Source of the DNA: Neolewinella agarilytica
GTDB taxonomy: Bacteria > Bacteroidota > Bacteroidia > Chitinophagales > Saprospiraceae
Reading direction: 5' to 3'
Assembly: GCF_900110645.1 (NCBI RefSeq)
Contig: NZ_FOFB01000011.1
Coordinates: 142,649 to 206,648, forward strand
Length of the DNA stretch: 64,000 nucleotides
The notes beneath the pieces were generated by a model. It was not told where the DNA came from and did no database searches. It saw only the letters and a list, made by a program, of their open reading frames with translations. Within the stretch, counting starts at the first letter, position 1; the number at the start of each line of letters is the position of its first letter. Of this stretch, positions 1-8,206 are shown piece after piece. A program made the position numbers and the translations under genes.

Positions 1-102
1 GACATCATCGCCGCCGACCTGAATGGTGACGGACTGCCCGAAATCATCGAAGCCAATTCAGATGCCATCAACCGCTATTTCTTCAACCGAACGAAAGACT
101 AA
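1..102 (+). CDS. C-terminal end of an FG-GAP/VCBS-repeat protein (partial)
   Basis: Frame 1 is open from the window edge to the TAA at 100-102 and encodes 33 residues ending in a typical VCBS/FG-GAP calcium-loop repeat: AADLNGDGLPEIIEANSDA. DxNxDGxxD/E loops of this kind form blades of beta-propellers in secreted Bacteroidota proteins. The N-terminal part lies outside the window, so neither size nor substrate can be judged. The last residues (RYFFNRTKD) do not resemble a T9SS sorting tail. The repeat identification is seen directly; secretion is inferred from the family. Confidence 0.7.
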   Translation, partial: DIIAADLNGDGLPEIIEANSDAINRYFFNRTKD

Positions 103-139
103 AAGATTAAACGGGTTCTACACCCAAAAGGCAAATTTT

Positions 140-325
140 ATGGAATCTTCAGAGAAAGCAAAAAAAGCTAGATCAAAGGCTATCCTTAATGCCCTTTTGA
201 TCGGTTTTTTAGTTGGGGTCCTTGTTTTCGGATTCGTTAAAAACGGCTTTGGCTTCTTCGCCATTATCCCCTTATACTTTATATATAAGCTGGTAAATAA
301 GCCTGAAAGCGAAGACCCTGAGTAA
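140..325 (+). CDS. Small membrane protein, hypothetical
   Basis: A 61-residue protein beginning MESSEKAKKARSKAILNAL. A basic N-terminus is followed by two hydrophobic stretches (about residues 14-32 and 36-49) separated by a short KNGFGF turn, and an acidic tail. The reading frame extends upstream to 23, but the upstream part has no protein-like character and would overlap the preceding gene, so ATG 140 is preferred. It probably sits in the inner membrane. No function is recognised. The gene for the pseudouridine synthase follows at once on the same strand and its open frame even overlaps this stop codon. Confidence 0.5.
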   Translation: MESSEKAKKARSKAILNALLIGFLVGVLVFGFVKNGFGFFAIIPLYFIYKLVNKPESEDPE

Positions 326-386
326 GCCAGCCGAAACCCATAGGGCCCCCAATCTCCCGGCCCCCATTCGATTACAAGAATATGGG

Positions 387-1178
387 GTGGGTATTTTCAT
401 TGGGGCGAGAACGAAGTCTGCTCTGAAGAAGGCGATAAAGAAAGGGCTCGTAAGGGTTGACGGAGAGATGGCTACTACGGCTACCTTCATCCGCGGCGGG
501 GAGGAGATCAGCTTGTCCTTCCCTGAGGAAATAAAGCCGGGGAAAAAGCTGGTATTTTCCCTCAGGGTTTTATTCGAAGACGATCACCTGGCGGCAATCC
601 ATAAGCCTGCGGGTATATTGGTCAGTGGGAACAGCTTTAAAACCATTACTAATGCCTTACCGCAAAACCTTCAGCAAAGTCGGTTGCCGGATGCAACCCG
701 GCCACAACCCGTTCATCGGCTGGACTATGCCACAACGGGTATACTATTGGTTGGTAAAACGAGCAGCAGCATCCGGGCACTTAACCGGATGTTTGCCAAC
801 AAAGAAATCGAGAAGATCTACTACGCCGTCGCCATTGGCGATATCAGCGAACAAGGAGAAATTACTACTGCCATTGACGGCAAGCCATCCCAATCCATTT
901 ATAAGCGACATAAATCGGTGCCCTCAAAAAGGTTTGGCCAGCTTAACCTCCTGGAACTAAAGCCCCAAACGGGCCGCAGGCACCAGTTGCGAAAACACCT
1001 CTCCGGCATCGGTAATCCGATACTGGGGGATAAAGATTATGGCATCGAAGGCTTAATCTTACACGGTAAGGGAATGTACCTCCACGCCCATTCGGTAAGC
1101 TTTATTCATCCATTTACGGGGAAGAGGATGGTTTTGGAGGATGAACTTCCGGCCAGATTCAGGAAGCTGTTCTTTTAG
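387..1178 (+). CDS. RluA-family pseudouridine synthase
   Basis: Converts specific uridines in RNA to pseudouridine. An S4-like RNA-binding segment occupies the N-terminus (GARTKSALKKAIKKGLVRVDG) and the catalytic domain follows, with the family motif HRLDYATTG; Asp113 (numbering from GTG 387) is the expected nucleophile. Later blocks KIYYAVAIG and LKPQTGRRHQLRKHL also fit RluA enzymes. The only ordinary start is GTG 387, but the frame is open back to 297 and the residues just upstream read PAPIRLQEYGVG, where IRLQEYGVG is the usual beginning of this subfamily. The true start is therefore probably upstream at a non-standard codon (ATT 366, CTG 318 or CTG 303), or the start codon has been lost. 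Which RNA it modifies cannot be told. Confidence 0.88.
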   Translation: MGIFIGARTKSALKKAIKKGLVRVDGEMATTATFIRGGEEISLSFPEEIKPGKKLVFSLRVLFEDDHLAAIHKPAGILVSGNSFKTITNALPQNLQQSRLPDATRPQPVHRLDYATTGILLVGKTSSSIRALNRMFANKEIEKIYYAVAIGDISEQGEITTAIDGKPSQSIYKRHKSVPSKRFGQLNLLELKPQTGRRHQLRKHLSGIGNPILGDKDYGIEGLILHGKGMYLHAHSVSFIHPFTGKRMVLEDELPARFRKLFF

Positions 1179-1218
1179 CAGGGAAGTAGCGTCAAACATT
1201 GCTCCTAAACCCTTCCCC

Positions 1219-1432
1219 TGCACCCTGCGTCCGCGCCTCTTTTTTAGTCAAATAGTTAGGAAGTCAAACAGTCAAACCGTAGGGCACTGCTTAACGCCCA
1301 GACTCTCCCTCCAGCAGCATGCCCCGCAACAGCGGCAGCCCTACAAGACTACCTCCCCCTCCAGCTGCGCAGCAGCGTGCCCTGAACCAGCGGCAGCTAC
1401 TACCAAACTACCAATACTACCAAACTACCATA
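1219..1432. repeat. Intergenic repeat mosaic: 18-mer motif, AGTC-rich tract and TAGT iterons
   Basis: Between the convergent pseudouridine synthase and TonB receptor genes. 1219-1237 is a copy of the dispersed motif (here TGCACCCTGCGTCCGCGCC). It is followed by an AGTC-rich tract (1246-1280), a GC-rich stretch with CAGCTGCGCAGCAGCGTGC (1361-1379, also found at 54.9 and 55.2 kb), and an array of ACTACCA/TACTACC iterons (1398-1432) that begins immediately after the receptor's stop codon. A related TAGT tract follows the stop codon of the tricorn-like gene at 31.0 kb. No protein is supported here. Confidence 0.6.
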
Positions 1433-4048
1433 CTAATTAACCCGCCCCGCTTCATCCTCCAGCCCCGTCTTCCGCTTGCGGCTCTTGACTTTCTGGTTGC
1501 CGAAGGCATAGCTGAGGGAAAGGGCCACGTTGCGGCTGTCCCAGTTACCGCCACCCCGGCTGAACTGTCCGTTGAAGTCGGATACGCCCGTCCAGCCACT
1601 CTGGAAGAAAATGTCATTGGCGCTGAGCTTGACGTTGAGTTGATCTTTGAGGAATTTCTTCTGCAACCCCAGGTTCAGCGCCCAGCTTTCGTCGTACTCA
1701 AACACGCCACCCCAGATGCCGGGGCCGGCAAAGTAGCCCGACACTTCAAAGGTGAATTTACCGGGCAACTTGAAGGTTTGCTGCTGAAAGACACTGTAGC
1801 TAAAGGCTTGCAGGTCAATGGTGCCATCTTCGCCGTAGTCCGCCTGATTGTTGATGTGGCTGGCGCTGAAGTTCACGAAGGCATCCCAGCTTTTGGTGAC
1901 CGTGAAGGGCAGGCTGGCGTTGAAGCTGATGACCGTTTTTTCGGCCAGATTGTCCCAGCCGATGAAGCCGGCCCGCGGGTCGATGTCGTCCGGGCCAATG
2001 AGGCGTGTGATCTGGTCAGAGGTCTTACTGTAAGCCAGCTTGAAGTTGTAGCGCCAGGCCAGGGTATAGCCAATTTCGAGGTTATCGACAATCTCGGGCC
2101 GCAGATTAGGGTTGCCCCGCTCGTAGCTGAGCTGGCTGATCTGGTTGCGGAAGGGGTTGAGCACGTTGTAATCCGGCCGGTTGATCCGGCGGCCGTAGTT
2201 CAGCGCGATGGTGTTGCCCTTGCGCTGGTCCAGCGTGTAGGTGATACCCGCTGATGGGAACAAACTTTCGTAGTTAATCTCCACGGGGTCTTCCTGCAGG
2301 TCTTCCCGGAAGGCCGTAAGTGCTCCGGTAGCGTCGGTGATCTCCGTTCGCAGTCCCGCGGAGTAACTGATTTTATCGTTGATCTTTCCGGCGTAGCTCA
2401 GATAGGCGGCGTACACGTTTTCGTCGTAGTCAAAGATATTCGAGCGGACGTCGCTACGGATTTCCTCGTTACCAATCTCATCAAAGAAGAGGAAGGTGTT
2501 GTTCGTACCTACCTGACTCAGCTTGATGCCCGCACCAAACTGCCCCTTGCCAATCGGCTGCTCATAGTCCACTTTAAAGGTGTAGATGTCGATGTCGCGC
2601 GGTGTGTCGAAAGTATTAATTACTTCTGTGAGTACTGTTTCCCGGTCTGGACTAACGTAAATATTAGGCTGTCGGCGCATTTCGGTGTTTCGGAAAGTAC
2701 CGTAGTCCAGGTCAACGTTCAGACTTTTACCCTTTCCTGGGTCGTAGCGGTAATTAAGGTTGAATTCGGCCCGGTTTCGTTCGCCATTTCCGGAGGAACC
2801 TGCGAGTAGTATGCTGTCTACTGGTCCACCGACGGTAGAAATCAGGAAATCATCCGTGCCATAACCACTTACGTCCTGCATACTTCCGCTGGCCAGGAAA
2901 CCAACGGTACTGTTTTTACTCAGGAAAAAGTCAGTGCCGAACTGGCCAAAGTAATCCCGTGCATTGTTTCTGCCGAACATGGTTTCCACCAGATTCAGCC
3001 CGTTCTGAATCATGTCGAAATTGATGCGGTTGAAATTTTCACTACGAACGGTACCCACCCGGCTGTATACGTTCATTTTTGCGTTTCGGTAATTGCCCGC
3101 CACGGAGGCGTTGGAGCGGTTGTAGCGGCCCTGGGTAGAGGTCAGGTTAGCGGTTCCGTTGGCGCCCTCGTTTTCGGCTTTCGCCAGCCGGATGTCGATA
3201 ATGCCAGCATTCCCTTCCGCTTCGTATTTAGCTCCGGGGTTGGTGATGATGTCGATCCGGTCAATTTGCTCGGCGGTGAGGCTGCGCAGGTAGTTCGCCA
3301 GTTCTTCGCCGGCCAGCGGCAGGCGTTTACCGTTGACGTAAACCAGCACTCCGGAGCGACTCAGCACGTTGATGTTCTCGTTGTTGTCGATCGTCACGCC
3401 GGGGGCTTTGCGCAAGAGGTCGAGCCCGTTTTGGCCTACGGCATTGATGGTGCCCTGAACGTTGAAAACGGTACGGTCGGGCTTCACTTCCACCAGGGCG
3501 CGGGTGGCGGTGACGGTGGCTTCGGCCAGCTCCACGGCGGCGGGTGCCATTTGTAGTACGCCGAGGTCCAGTACCCCGTTTTGGGCTTCGATGCCTTCCT
3601 TGCGAAGATCCGGCGCACCGAGGTAGGTCACCACCAGATCGTATATCCCATCGGCAATGCCTTCCATCTTGAAGAGGCCCGCATCGTCGGTGGTTTCCAC
3701 CTTCACGAGTTTACCGTCCGGGGTGGTGTAAAGCGCAACGTTGGCGAAGGGAACGGGAAGTCCGTCGGCGTCTTGTACCTGGCCCTTGATCTCATAATCG
3801 CCGGTTAGTTCTATACCGTCAATGGCGGGAGCCACGGCCGTTTGGGCTTGCAGGTTGAAGGAGGAAAGCAGTGCCAGCAGGAAACCCCAAGTGGACAATT
3901 TCACGAACGGAGCGAGCCCTGTATTCGCGGTAGCTACTATTTGACCATTTAACTTTCTGACTACCTGACTCTTCCGGGCGCTGACGCAGGTGCAGAGTAA
4001 AAGGTTGAAAGAGCAAAGAAAATAAGCGCGTAGTATTGTTAGTTTCAT
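1433..4048 (-). CDS. TonB-dependent receptor, outer-membrane beta-barrel family
   Basis: An 871-residue outer-membrane transporter. After the signal region come a carboxypeptidase-regulatory-like domain (about 85-170: YEIKGQVQDADGLPVPFANV), a TonB plug (about 185-290: VKPDRTVFNVQGT, VLVYVNGKRLPL, IDIITNPGAKYEAEGNAGIIDI) and a long beta-barrel of the OMP_b-brl_3 type ending in GRRINRP and LSLSYAFG strands. The start is uncertain. ATG 4048 gives an unusual double signal region whose middle contains a copy of the dispersed 18-base motif (3977-3994); GTG 3904 would give a clean signal peptide (VKLSTWGFLLALLSSFNLQAQ). Such receptors without a SusD partner often import siderophores or peptides; the substrate is not evident. 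Confidence 0.9.
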   Translation of the reverse strand: MKLTILRAYFLCSFNLLLCTCVSARKSQVVRKLNGQIVATANTGLAPFVKLSTWGFLLALLSSFNLQAQTAVAPAIDGIELTGDYEIKGQVQDADGLPVPFANVALYTTPDGKLVKVETTDDAGLFKMEGIADGIYDLVVTYLGAPDLRKEGIEAQNGVLDLGVLQMAPAAVELAEATVTATRALVEVKPDRTVFNVQGTINAVGQNGLDLLRKAPGVTIDNNENINVLSRSGVLVYVNGKRLPLAGEELANYLRSLTAEQIDRIDIITNPGAKYEAEGNAGIIDIRLAKAENEGANGTANLTSTQGRYNRSNASVAGNYRNAKMNVYSRVGTVRSENFNRINFDMIQNGLNLVETMFGRNNARDYFGQFGTDFFLSKNSTVGFLASGSMQDVSGYGTDDFLISTVGGPVDSILLAGSSGNGERNRAEFNLNYRYDPGKGKSLNVDLDYGTFRNTEMRRQPNIYVSPDRETVLTEVINTFDTPRDIDIYTFKVDYEQPIGKGQFGAGIKLSQVGTNNTFLFFDEIGNEEIRSDVRSNIFDYDENVYAAYLSYAGKINDKISYSAGLRTEITDATGALTAFREDLQEDPVEINYESLFPSAGITYTLDQRKGNTIALNYGRRINRPDYNVLNPFRNQISQLSYERGNPNLRPEIVDNLEIGYTLAWRYNFKLAYSKTSDQITRLIGPDDIDPRAGFIGWDNLAEKTVISFNASLPFTVTKSWDAFVNFSASHINNQADYGEDGTIDLQAFSYSVFQQQTFKLPGKFTFEVSGYFAGPGIWGGVFEYDESWALNLGLQKKFLKDQLNVKLSANDIFFQSGWTGVSDFNGQFSRGGGNWDSRNVALSLSYAFGNQKVKSRKRKTGLEDEAGRVN

Positions 4049-4286
4049 CTGGATAGGAGTGTTGGTGAAATAGTCGTTCCTCCCGGAAAGACGGCAAAGG
4101 TCTTTCTATGGCTGCAACTAACCCAGCCTTTTTTGCTCATTTACCCCATTGATCGACGAACGGACGCTGGAGGCAGATGAATGGGGAAAACCTTTAGCTT
4201 TCCTGGTAAAGTCGAGCTCCTCCGCCCAACGTAAACCTTACAAGAGCGCTACCTTGCACTCCATCTCCACCAGACCAAGCAAAACC

Positions 4287-4526
4287 ATGGCCGAAGAAAA
4301 TACCCCCCCTGAAGGGCAACCTAATAACCCTCTCCACGGCGTCAAACTAGCCACGATCGTAGAGTCCTTAGTAGAACACTACGGCTGGGAAACCCTGGCC
4401 ACCAAAATCAACATCAACTGCTTTAAGAGTAACCCTTCGGTAAAGTCCAGCCTCAAATTTCTGCGGCGTACGCCCTGGGCCAGAGACAAAGTCGAGGCGC
4501 TTTATCTGAAGATGAAGAAAGAGTAG
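4287..4526 (+). CDS. VF530 family (DUF2132) protein
   Basis: A 79-residue protein matching the VF530/DUF2132 family almost end to end: [20 protein letters not shown], then [18 protein letters not shown] and [13 protein letters not shown]. The family is small, helical and DNA-binding-like in structure, without an established role. The frame is open upstream to 4149, but ATG 4287 fits the family's N-terminus, and a promoter-like TACCTTGC lies at 4250-4257, about 30 bases ahead. It is transcribed alone, divergently from the TonB receptor. Confidence 0.85.
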   Translation: MAEENTPPEGQPNNPLHGVKLATIVESLVEHYGWETLATKININCFKSNPSVKSSLKFLRRTPWARDKVEALYLKMKKE

Positions 4527-4533
4527 GAGCATG

Positions 4534-4674
4534 GGAGGAGGAGCTCCAGCTCCGACCCCGAACGGGGCCGCAGGCTCCCGAAGCGTGTAAGTGCAGTCTC
4601 ACCGCCAGCTGATGGTGTTGTAAAAGCAAAATCGCTCCGATCCCTTATTTAGTCGGAGCAGGAACTCCTCCTCC
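4534..4674. repeat. 141-base inverted-repeat (hairpin) element
   Basis: Two 23-base arms, 4534-4556 (GGAGGAGGAGCTCC then AGCTCCGAC) and 4652-4674 (GTCGGAGCA then GGAACTCCTCCTCC), are inverted copies matching at 21 of 23 positions. The 95 bases between them show no gene. It lies between the stop codons of the convergent VF530 and DUF1853 genes, so it could act as a bidirectional terminator or be a small non-autonomous element; no target duplication is clear. Confidence 0.6.
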
Positions 4675-4688
4675 ACCCAATGGAAATA

Positions 4689-5498
4689 TCACCAGAAAAC
4701 CACGAACCCCTTCCTAATCTTACCGTCTGGTCCCTTAATCCAAATCATCGGAGACCGCCCGTTACGGATGTCAGCCTCAAGCAGCGCTACCGCCACAGCA
4801 TATTCCAGCCAGGTAACGGAAGGGTGGGGGATGACGATCCAATCCAGCTTCGCAGGAAGGAAGAACACATAGCCTGCTAACTGACGTAGAGCTGAATAGG
4901 AGATGTAGAAGCCCGCAATACAATCCTTGTTGAGCGGACCGACGTCCATAGCCCTGTTTTGGTAGGGTAGAAACAACTGCGCCTTAAAGCATAATTTCTG
5001 GACAATGGTATTGGCCGCCAGGCCGTAGGCGGCCAACAGCGGTTTGCTCAATGGGTGATGCAGTAATGGAAACTGCCTGCGGTGAAGCTTGGTCAGTTTG
5101 TAGGACAGGTTGTCCTTACGATTCGGACCAATCCAATACGCCAATGGCTCAGTGTAGGTATCAACAGTATCGTAGAGGTAGAACTTGTAGGCAACCTCCA
5201 GATGAATGGGCGTTTCTCCTTCGTAGTAGAGCGCGTCCATTTCTCCAACCGTTCGCTTACCGTCCTGAATTTGCAGATTATCGCTGATCCAGGTGACCGA
5301 AGGCTCGTTTTTTAGCTGGTGAAAAACGAACTCTTCGACAAGCTTACCTAAGCGCCGATGCTTAAAGACAGCGCCTTCGCCGATGAGGTCAACGCTTTTG
5401 TTTAACTTAATTTGGGGAAATGGAGACACTTGCTCGCTGACCCAAAGCAATTGAGTGGCAAGGTAGCCCCTATAACGTGATTTTGTCTTTGCATCCAT
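4689..5498 (-). CDS. DUF1853 family protein (PD-(D/E)XK nuclease-like)
   Basis: A 269-residue protein with the DUF1853 signature: LGKLVEEFVFHQL near residue 50, GKRTVGEMDALYYEGETPIHLEVAYKFYL around 80-108, WIGPNRKDNL, and KLHRRQFPLL. The E-x-D...E-x-x-x-K pattern (GEMD, HLEVAYKF) resembles the core of PD-(D/E)XK nucleases, but no activity is known for the family. The start ATG 5498 is strongly supported: a perfect -7 box TAGCTTTG lies only 8 bases upstream, implying a leaderless or nearly leaderless transcript. Confidence 0.82.
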   Translation of the reverse strand: MDAKTKSRYRGYLATQLLWVSEQVSPFPQIKLNKSVDLIGEGAVFKHRRLGKLVEEFVFHQLKNEPSVTWISDNLQIQDGKRTVGEMDALYYEGETPIHLEVAYKFYLYDTVDTYTEPLAYWIGPNRKDNLSYKLTKLHRRQFPLLHHPLSKPLLAAYGLAANTIVQKLCFKAQLFLPYQNRAMDVGPLNKDCIAGFYISYSALRQLAGYVFFLPAKLDWIVIPHPSVTWLEYAVAVALLEADIRNGRSPMIWIKGPDGKIRKGFVVFW

Positions 5499-5505
5499 CG
5501 ACTCC

Positions 5506-5513
5506 CAAAGCTA
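5506..5513 (-). promoter_or_regulatory. -7 promoter box TAGCTTTG of the DUF1853 gene
   Basis: Reading leftward, TAGCTTTG matches the Bacteroidota -7 consensus TAnnTTTG exactly. The ATG begins 8 bases further on, so transcription should start at or just before the start codon. A closely related 20-base stretch recurs at 6238-6259, upstream of the DEAD-box gene. Confidence 0.5.
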
Positions 5514-5698
5514 CGGATAAGCCTCGGTTATACCCGTCTGCATCAGGTTACGATACACAGTAGTAAATCCGTGAAATACCTGGGTCGGGAGTGGTTCAGT
5601 GTCAGTATGGCAAAGTCGTGGCCTTGCCGAATAAAACTATTTGAAAGGGATGTTTGTCGCCACAGAGTTGGTCACTACCGAAGGTGCTGATGGCGAAC

Positions 5699-5908
5699 TT
5701 ATAATTCGTCGTCCGTATCCAATTGATTGATACTGCCTGACCAAAATGCATGTTCATCTTCCTGGAAGTCTGGCCCAACTTCTTCCCAGTCGTTAAATTC
5801 ATTCAGGAGGGCAACGGCTTTAGCGTTCGGAGCCCAGACATGACGTTGAGTCTCCCCATCCTTAATCGCCATTTCCGGCTTAGGATATTTAGACGGATTC
5901 TTGGACAT
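5699..5908 (-). CDS. Small hypothetical protein
   Basis: A 69-residue hydrophilic, acidic protein (MSKNPSKYPKPEMAIKDG...; tail DQLDTDDEL-like) with no membrane segment. Balanced composition with DGETQRHVWAPNAKAVALL and NEFNDWEEVGPDF suggests a real product rather than a shadow, and no better frame competes on either strand. It stands alone in a long intergenic region and resembles no family I recognise. Confidence 0.45.
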   Translation of the reverse strand: MSKNPSKYPKPEMAIKDGETQRHVWAPNAKAVALLNEFNDWEEVGPDFQEDEHAFWSGSINQLDTDDEL

Positions 5909-6061
5909 GACTCAGTATGATTCTTGGCTGCATGAATTATCCCGGAATTGAGATATTCGGTACAACCCGGGCTCAATACGTGCTGTTCGGTCGGGTGGGA
6001 ATAAAATCATAATCAGTTGCCGGATGAATTTTTACCCGCAAGAACTTCAGTGAAAAGCGCC

Positions 6062-6232
6062 CCGTTTGGAGATGGCGACCAGCCTGGTGATTTTGCCAGG
6101 GCAATTGCAAGCTCCATGCAGGGACGCTAAAAGGTCCCTTGAGTTGGGCTAAGCGGACCTCATAGCGTCCTGAAAGGACCTTCGAGCGTCCGCGTTTCCC
6201 GAGCTTGCGACCAGCCCTGGTGATTTTGCTCC
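6062..6232. repeat. Palindromic repeat cluster of the AGGTCC family
   Basis: Two direct copies of GCGACCAGCC(C)TGGTGATTTTG occur near 6075-6098 and 6207-6230. Between them are inverted arms built from GGACGCT...AGGTCC (from 6123) and GGACCT...AGCGTCC (to about 6176), the same vocabulary as the hairpins at 55.0-55.3, 60.7 and 62.2 kb. The leftward frame across it (5973-6251) is repeat-derived and not called as a gene. It sits between the small hypothetical gene and the DEAD-box helicase. Confidence 0.55.
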
Positions 6233-6261
6233 TTAACCCATCGACTACCAAAGCTACGGGC

Positions 6262-6269
6262 TATCTTCG
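6262..6269 (+). promoter_or_regulatory. -7-like promoter box TATCTTCG of the DEAD-box gene
   Basis: TATCTTCG differs from TAnnTTTG at one position and lies 10 bases before ATG 6280. The same TA(C/T)CTTCG form occurs just before several other starts in this window, which supports ATG 6280 over the in-frame ATG at 6205 that lies upstream of the box. Confidence 0.4.
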
Positions 6270-6279
6270 CCCAAAAGTA

Positions 6280-7398
6280 ATGGCAACATTTTCTGACTTA
6301 GGAATAAGTAAGCCCTACATCAAGGCGCTCAAAGAACTTAACATCGTAAACCCGACTAAGATTCAGGAAGCCGTCATTCCAGCGCTGCTCAAGCGAAAGA
6401 CCGATTTAATTGGCCTGGCGCAAACGGGGACGGGGAAAACCGCAGCCTTCGGATTGCCCCTGCTACACGCTGTTGACCCAAAAAAAGCTGAGGTGCAGGG
6501 TTTGGTTATTGCTCCTACCCGTGAGCTGGTACAGCAGATCAAAAAGCAACTTTTCAAGTTTACGAAGTATCTCGACGAGATGATCTTTGCCGAAGGCGTA
6601 TACGGCGGAGAACGCATCACCCGACAGATCAAAGCCCTGAAGCGACCTACGCATATCGTCGTCGCTACGCCCGGGCGTTTACTTGATTTGATCGAACGGG
6701 GAGCCGTTGATATCTCTAAGGTTAAAACACTGGTCCTCGACGAAGCCGACGAAATGCTGAGCATGGGCTTCAAGGAGGATTTGAATAAAATTCTGGGTTA
6801 CAATAAGTCCAGCCGAAATACCTGGTTGTTTTCCGCTACCATGCCCGAAGGCATTAAGCGAATCGTCAGGACGTATATGTCAAAAGACGCCATGCGGGTG
6901 GAAGCCAACCGGAATGCGCTGGTGAATGAAAATATTTCGCACTTTTTTATCAATACCAGAATTGGTGATAAGACTAACCTCATCGTCAGGCTCTTAATGG
7001 AGCGAAAGGAAGAACGCGGCATTATTTTTTGCCGGACGAAAGCCGGTACACAAAAACTTGCGAAACAACTCCAAAGCAAAAACTTCGCTGCGGGTGCCCT
7101 GGAGGGAGACATGCAACAGAAAGAACGCGATAAAGTAATGCGTGCTTTTAGAAATAAGAGTCTGCGGATATTGGTGTCCACGGATGTTTCCGCCAGGGGC
7201 ATCGACGTCAACAACCTCTCTTTTGTCCTGCACCATCAGCTTCCGGATCACCTGGAGTATTACACCCACCGTAGTGGCCGGACGGCCAGGGCGGGAAAAA
7301 CCGGACAGTCCATTGCGCTGATCATTCCCGGTGAGATGAAAAAGGTAAAGGAAATCGAAAAGTCATTGGGCATCAAGTTCAGCGAAATGACGAAGTAA
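6280..7398 (+). CDS. DEAD-box ATP-dependent RNA helicase
   Basis: A 372-residue core helicase that unwinds or remodels RNA using ATP. All motifs are present in order: Q motif (FSDLGISKPYIKAL...PTKIQ), motif I AQTGTGKT, Ia PTRELVQQ, GG, TPGRLLD, motif II DEAD, motif III SAT, then FCRTKAG, motif V STDVSARGIDV and motif VI HRSGRTARAG. It ends only about 20 residues after the helicase core and lacks the basic or RNA-binding tail of DeaD/CsdA and most RhlE proteins, so targeting must come from a partner or the core itself. Likely roles are ribosome assembly or mRNA decay, especially in the cold. Confidence 0.95.
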   Translation: MATFSDLGISKPYIKALKELNIVNPTKIQEAVIPALLKRKTDLIGLAQTGTGKTAAFGLPLLHAVDPKKAEVQGLVIAPTRELVQQIKKQLFKFTKYLDEMIFAEGVYGGERITRQIKALKRPTHIVVATPGRLLDLIERGAVDISKVKTLVLDEADEMLSMGFKEDLNKILGYNKSSRNTWLFSATMPEGIKRIVRTYMSKDAMRVEANRNALVNENISHFFINTRIGDKTNLIVRLLMERKEERGIIFCRTKAGTQKLAKQLQSKNFAAGALEGDMQQKERDKVMRAFRNKSLRILVSTDVSARGIDVNNLSFVLHHQLPDHLEYYTHRSGRTARAGKTGQSIALIIPGEMKKVKEIEKSLGIKFSEMTK

Positions 7399-7462
7399 GG
7401 CCAGGAGTTCTGCTGGCCTTCTCCGGCAACTCTTTCGCAAACCCCTGACAAATAAACACACC

Positions 7463-7843
7463 ATGGAACTCGACTACATAGGAAACGTGAACGCCTATGG
7501 CGAAAACATCGTGAGGCTCTATAATTTTAATAAAGATGAAGCCAGTAAACTCAGCGATCTAATTGAAAAGACGATCGTGAAGGGGAAGAAAAAACTAGAC
7601 CTGTCACAGGTGGATTTCATTGAGCGGCGAAACTGTAATTTGATTCTGGGCATCTACGAGTCTGACGAGGGCATATTCAGCGTGGATGGGGAGACTTTCT
7701 ACTGCGCCTTAACCCTGGATGGCTACAGGCACATGCTGACGCTGCTGGCCCCGTTTTGCCAGAAGGACAGCAAGAGCCACCAGTATTTATACGACATTGA
7801 TAATCCGACGGACTTTCTGTTATCTCCTGCAGGAACCTGGTAG
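7463..7843 (+). CDS. Conserved hypothetical protein
   Basis: A 126-residue soluble protein (MELDYIGNVNAYGENIVRLYNF...) with a balanced, mixed alpha/beta composition and no signal peptide or membrane segment. The central block IERRNCNLILGIYESDEGI followed by FYCALTLDGYRHMLTLLAPF looks like a small globular fold. It follows the helicase by 64 bases on the same strand and might be co-transcribed. I recognise no family. Confidence 0.6.
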   Translation: MELDYIGNVNAYGENIVRLYNFNKDEASKLSDLIEKTIVKGKKKLDLSQVDFIERRNCNLILGIYESDEGIFSVDGETFYCALTLDGYRHMLTLLAPFCQKDSKSHQYLYDIDNPTDFLLSPAGTW

Positions 7844-7874
7844 AGACGGATTCACCGCTCGTTAAACTTCCCCC

Positions 7875-7892
7875 TGCACCTGCGTCCGCGCC
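7875..7892 (+). repeat. Dispersed 18-base motif, consensus copy
   Basis: TGCACCTGCGTCCGCGCC, the consensus form of a motif repeated at least 14 times in the window. This copy is intergenic, 32 bases after the stop of the preceding gene. The rest of 7893-8193 contains a CT-rich run (8095-8133) and no gene I can support. Confidence 0.6.
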
Positions 7893-8193
7893 ATAAAAAA
7901 CCTCTCCCAGCGCTCAAAAAACCTAAATTTAGCAGGATGAATGCCGCTGATCACATTGCACCCGTACATTTGGCAAGCTCAGTAAGATGATACTCAACCT
8001 TACGGAATCAAAGAATAGACCAAGCCGGAAGAAGTGGATTTTTGTGCAACGAATCCTGTGAAATAAAAACAGGATTTTCAGGGAATTGAAAGTCCCTCCT
8101 CCTCCTCCTTCTCCTTTTCTCCTCCCACTCCTCCGGAAAAATGTGCCGCTTAGCGACTGAATGTGCTACGCAATCTAAGATTAGCACAATTCG

Positions 8194-8201
8194 TACCTTC
8201 C
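8194..8201 (+). promoter_or_regulatory. -7-like promoter box TACCTTCC of the DinB-family gene
   Basis: TACCTTCC lies 5 bases before ATG 8207 and after the alternative upstream ATG at 8141, so it decides the start and implies a very short leader. Confidence 0.4.
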
Positions 8202-8206
8202 CTTCC

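Noticed and set aside
1319..2254. Long rightward frame (311 codons) opposite the first TonB receptor
   Set aside because: It lies antisense to a clear receptor gene; its residues are low-complexity shadow of the barrel codons and match no domain.
5973..6251. Leftward 92-codon frame upstream of the DEAD-box gene
   Set aside because: Lies entirely in palindromic repeats; residue pattern repeats with the DNA repeats.
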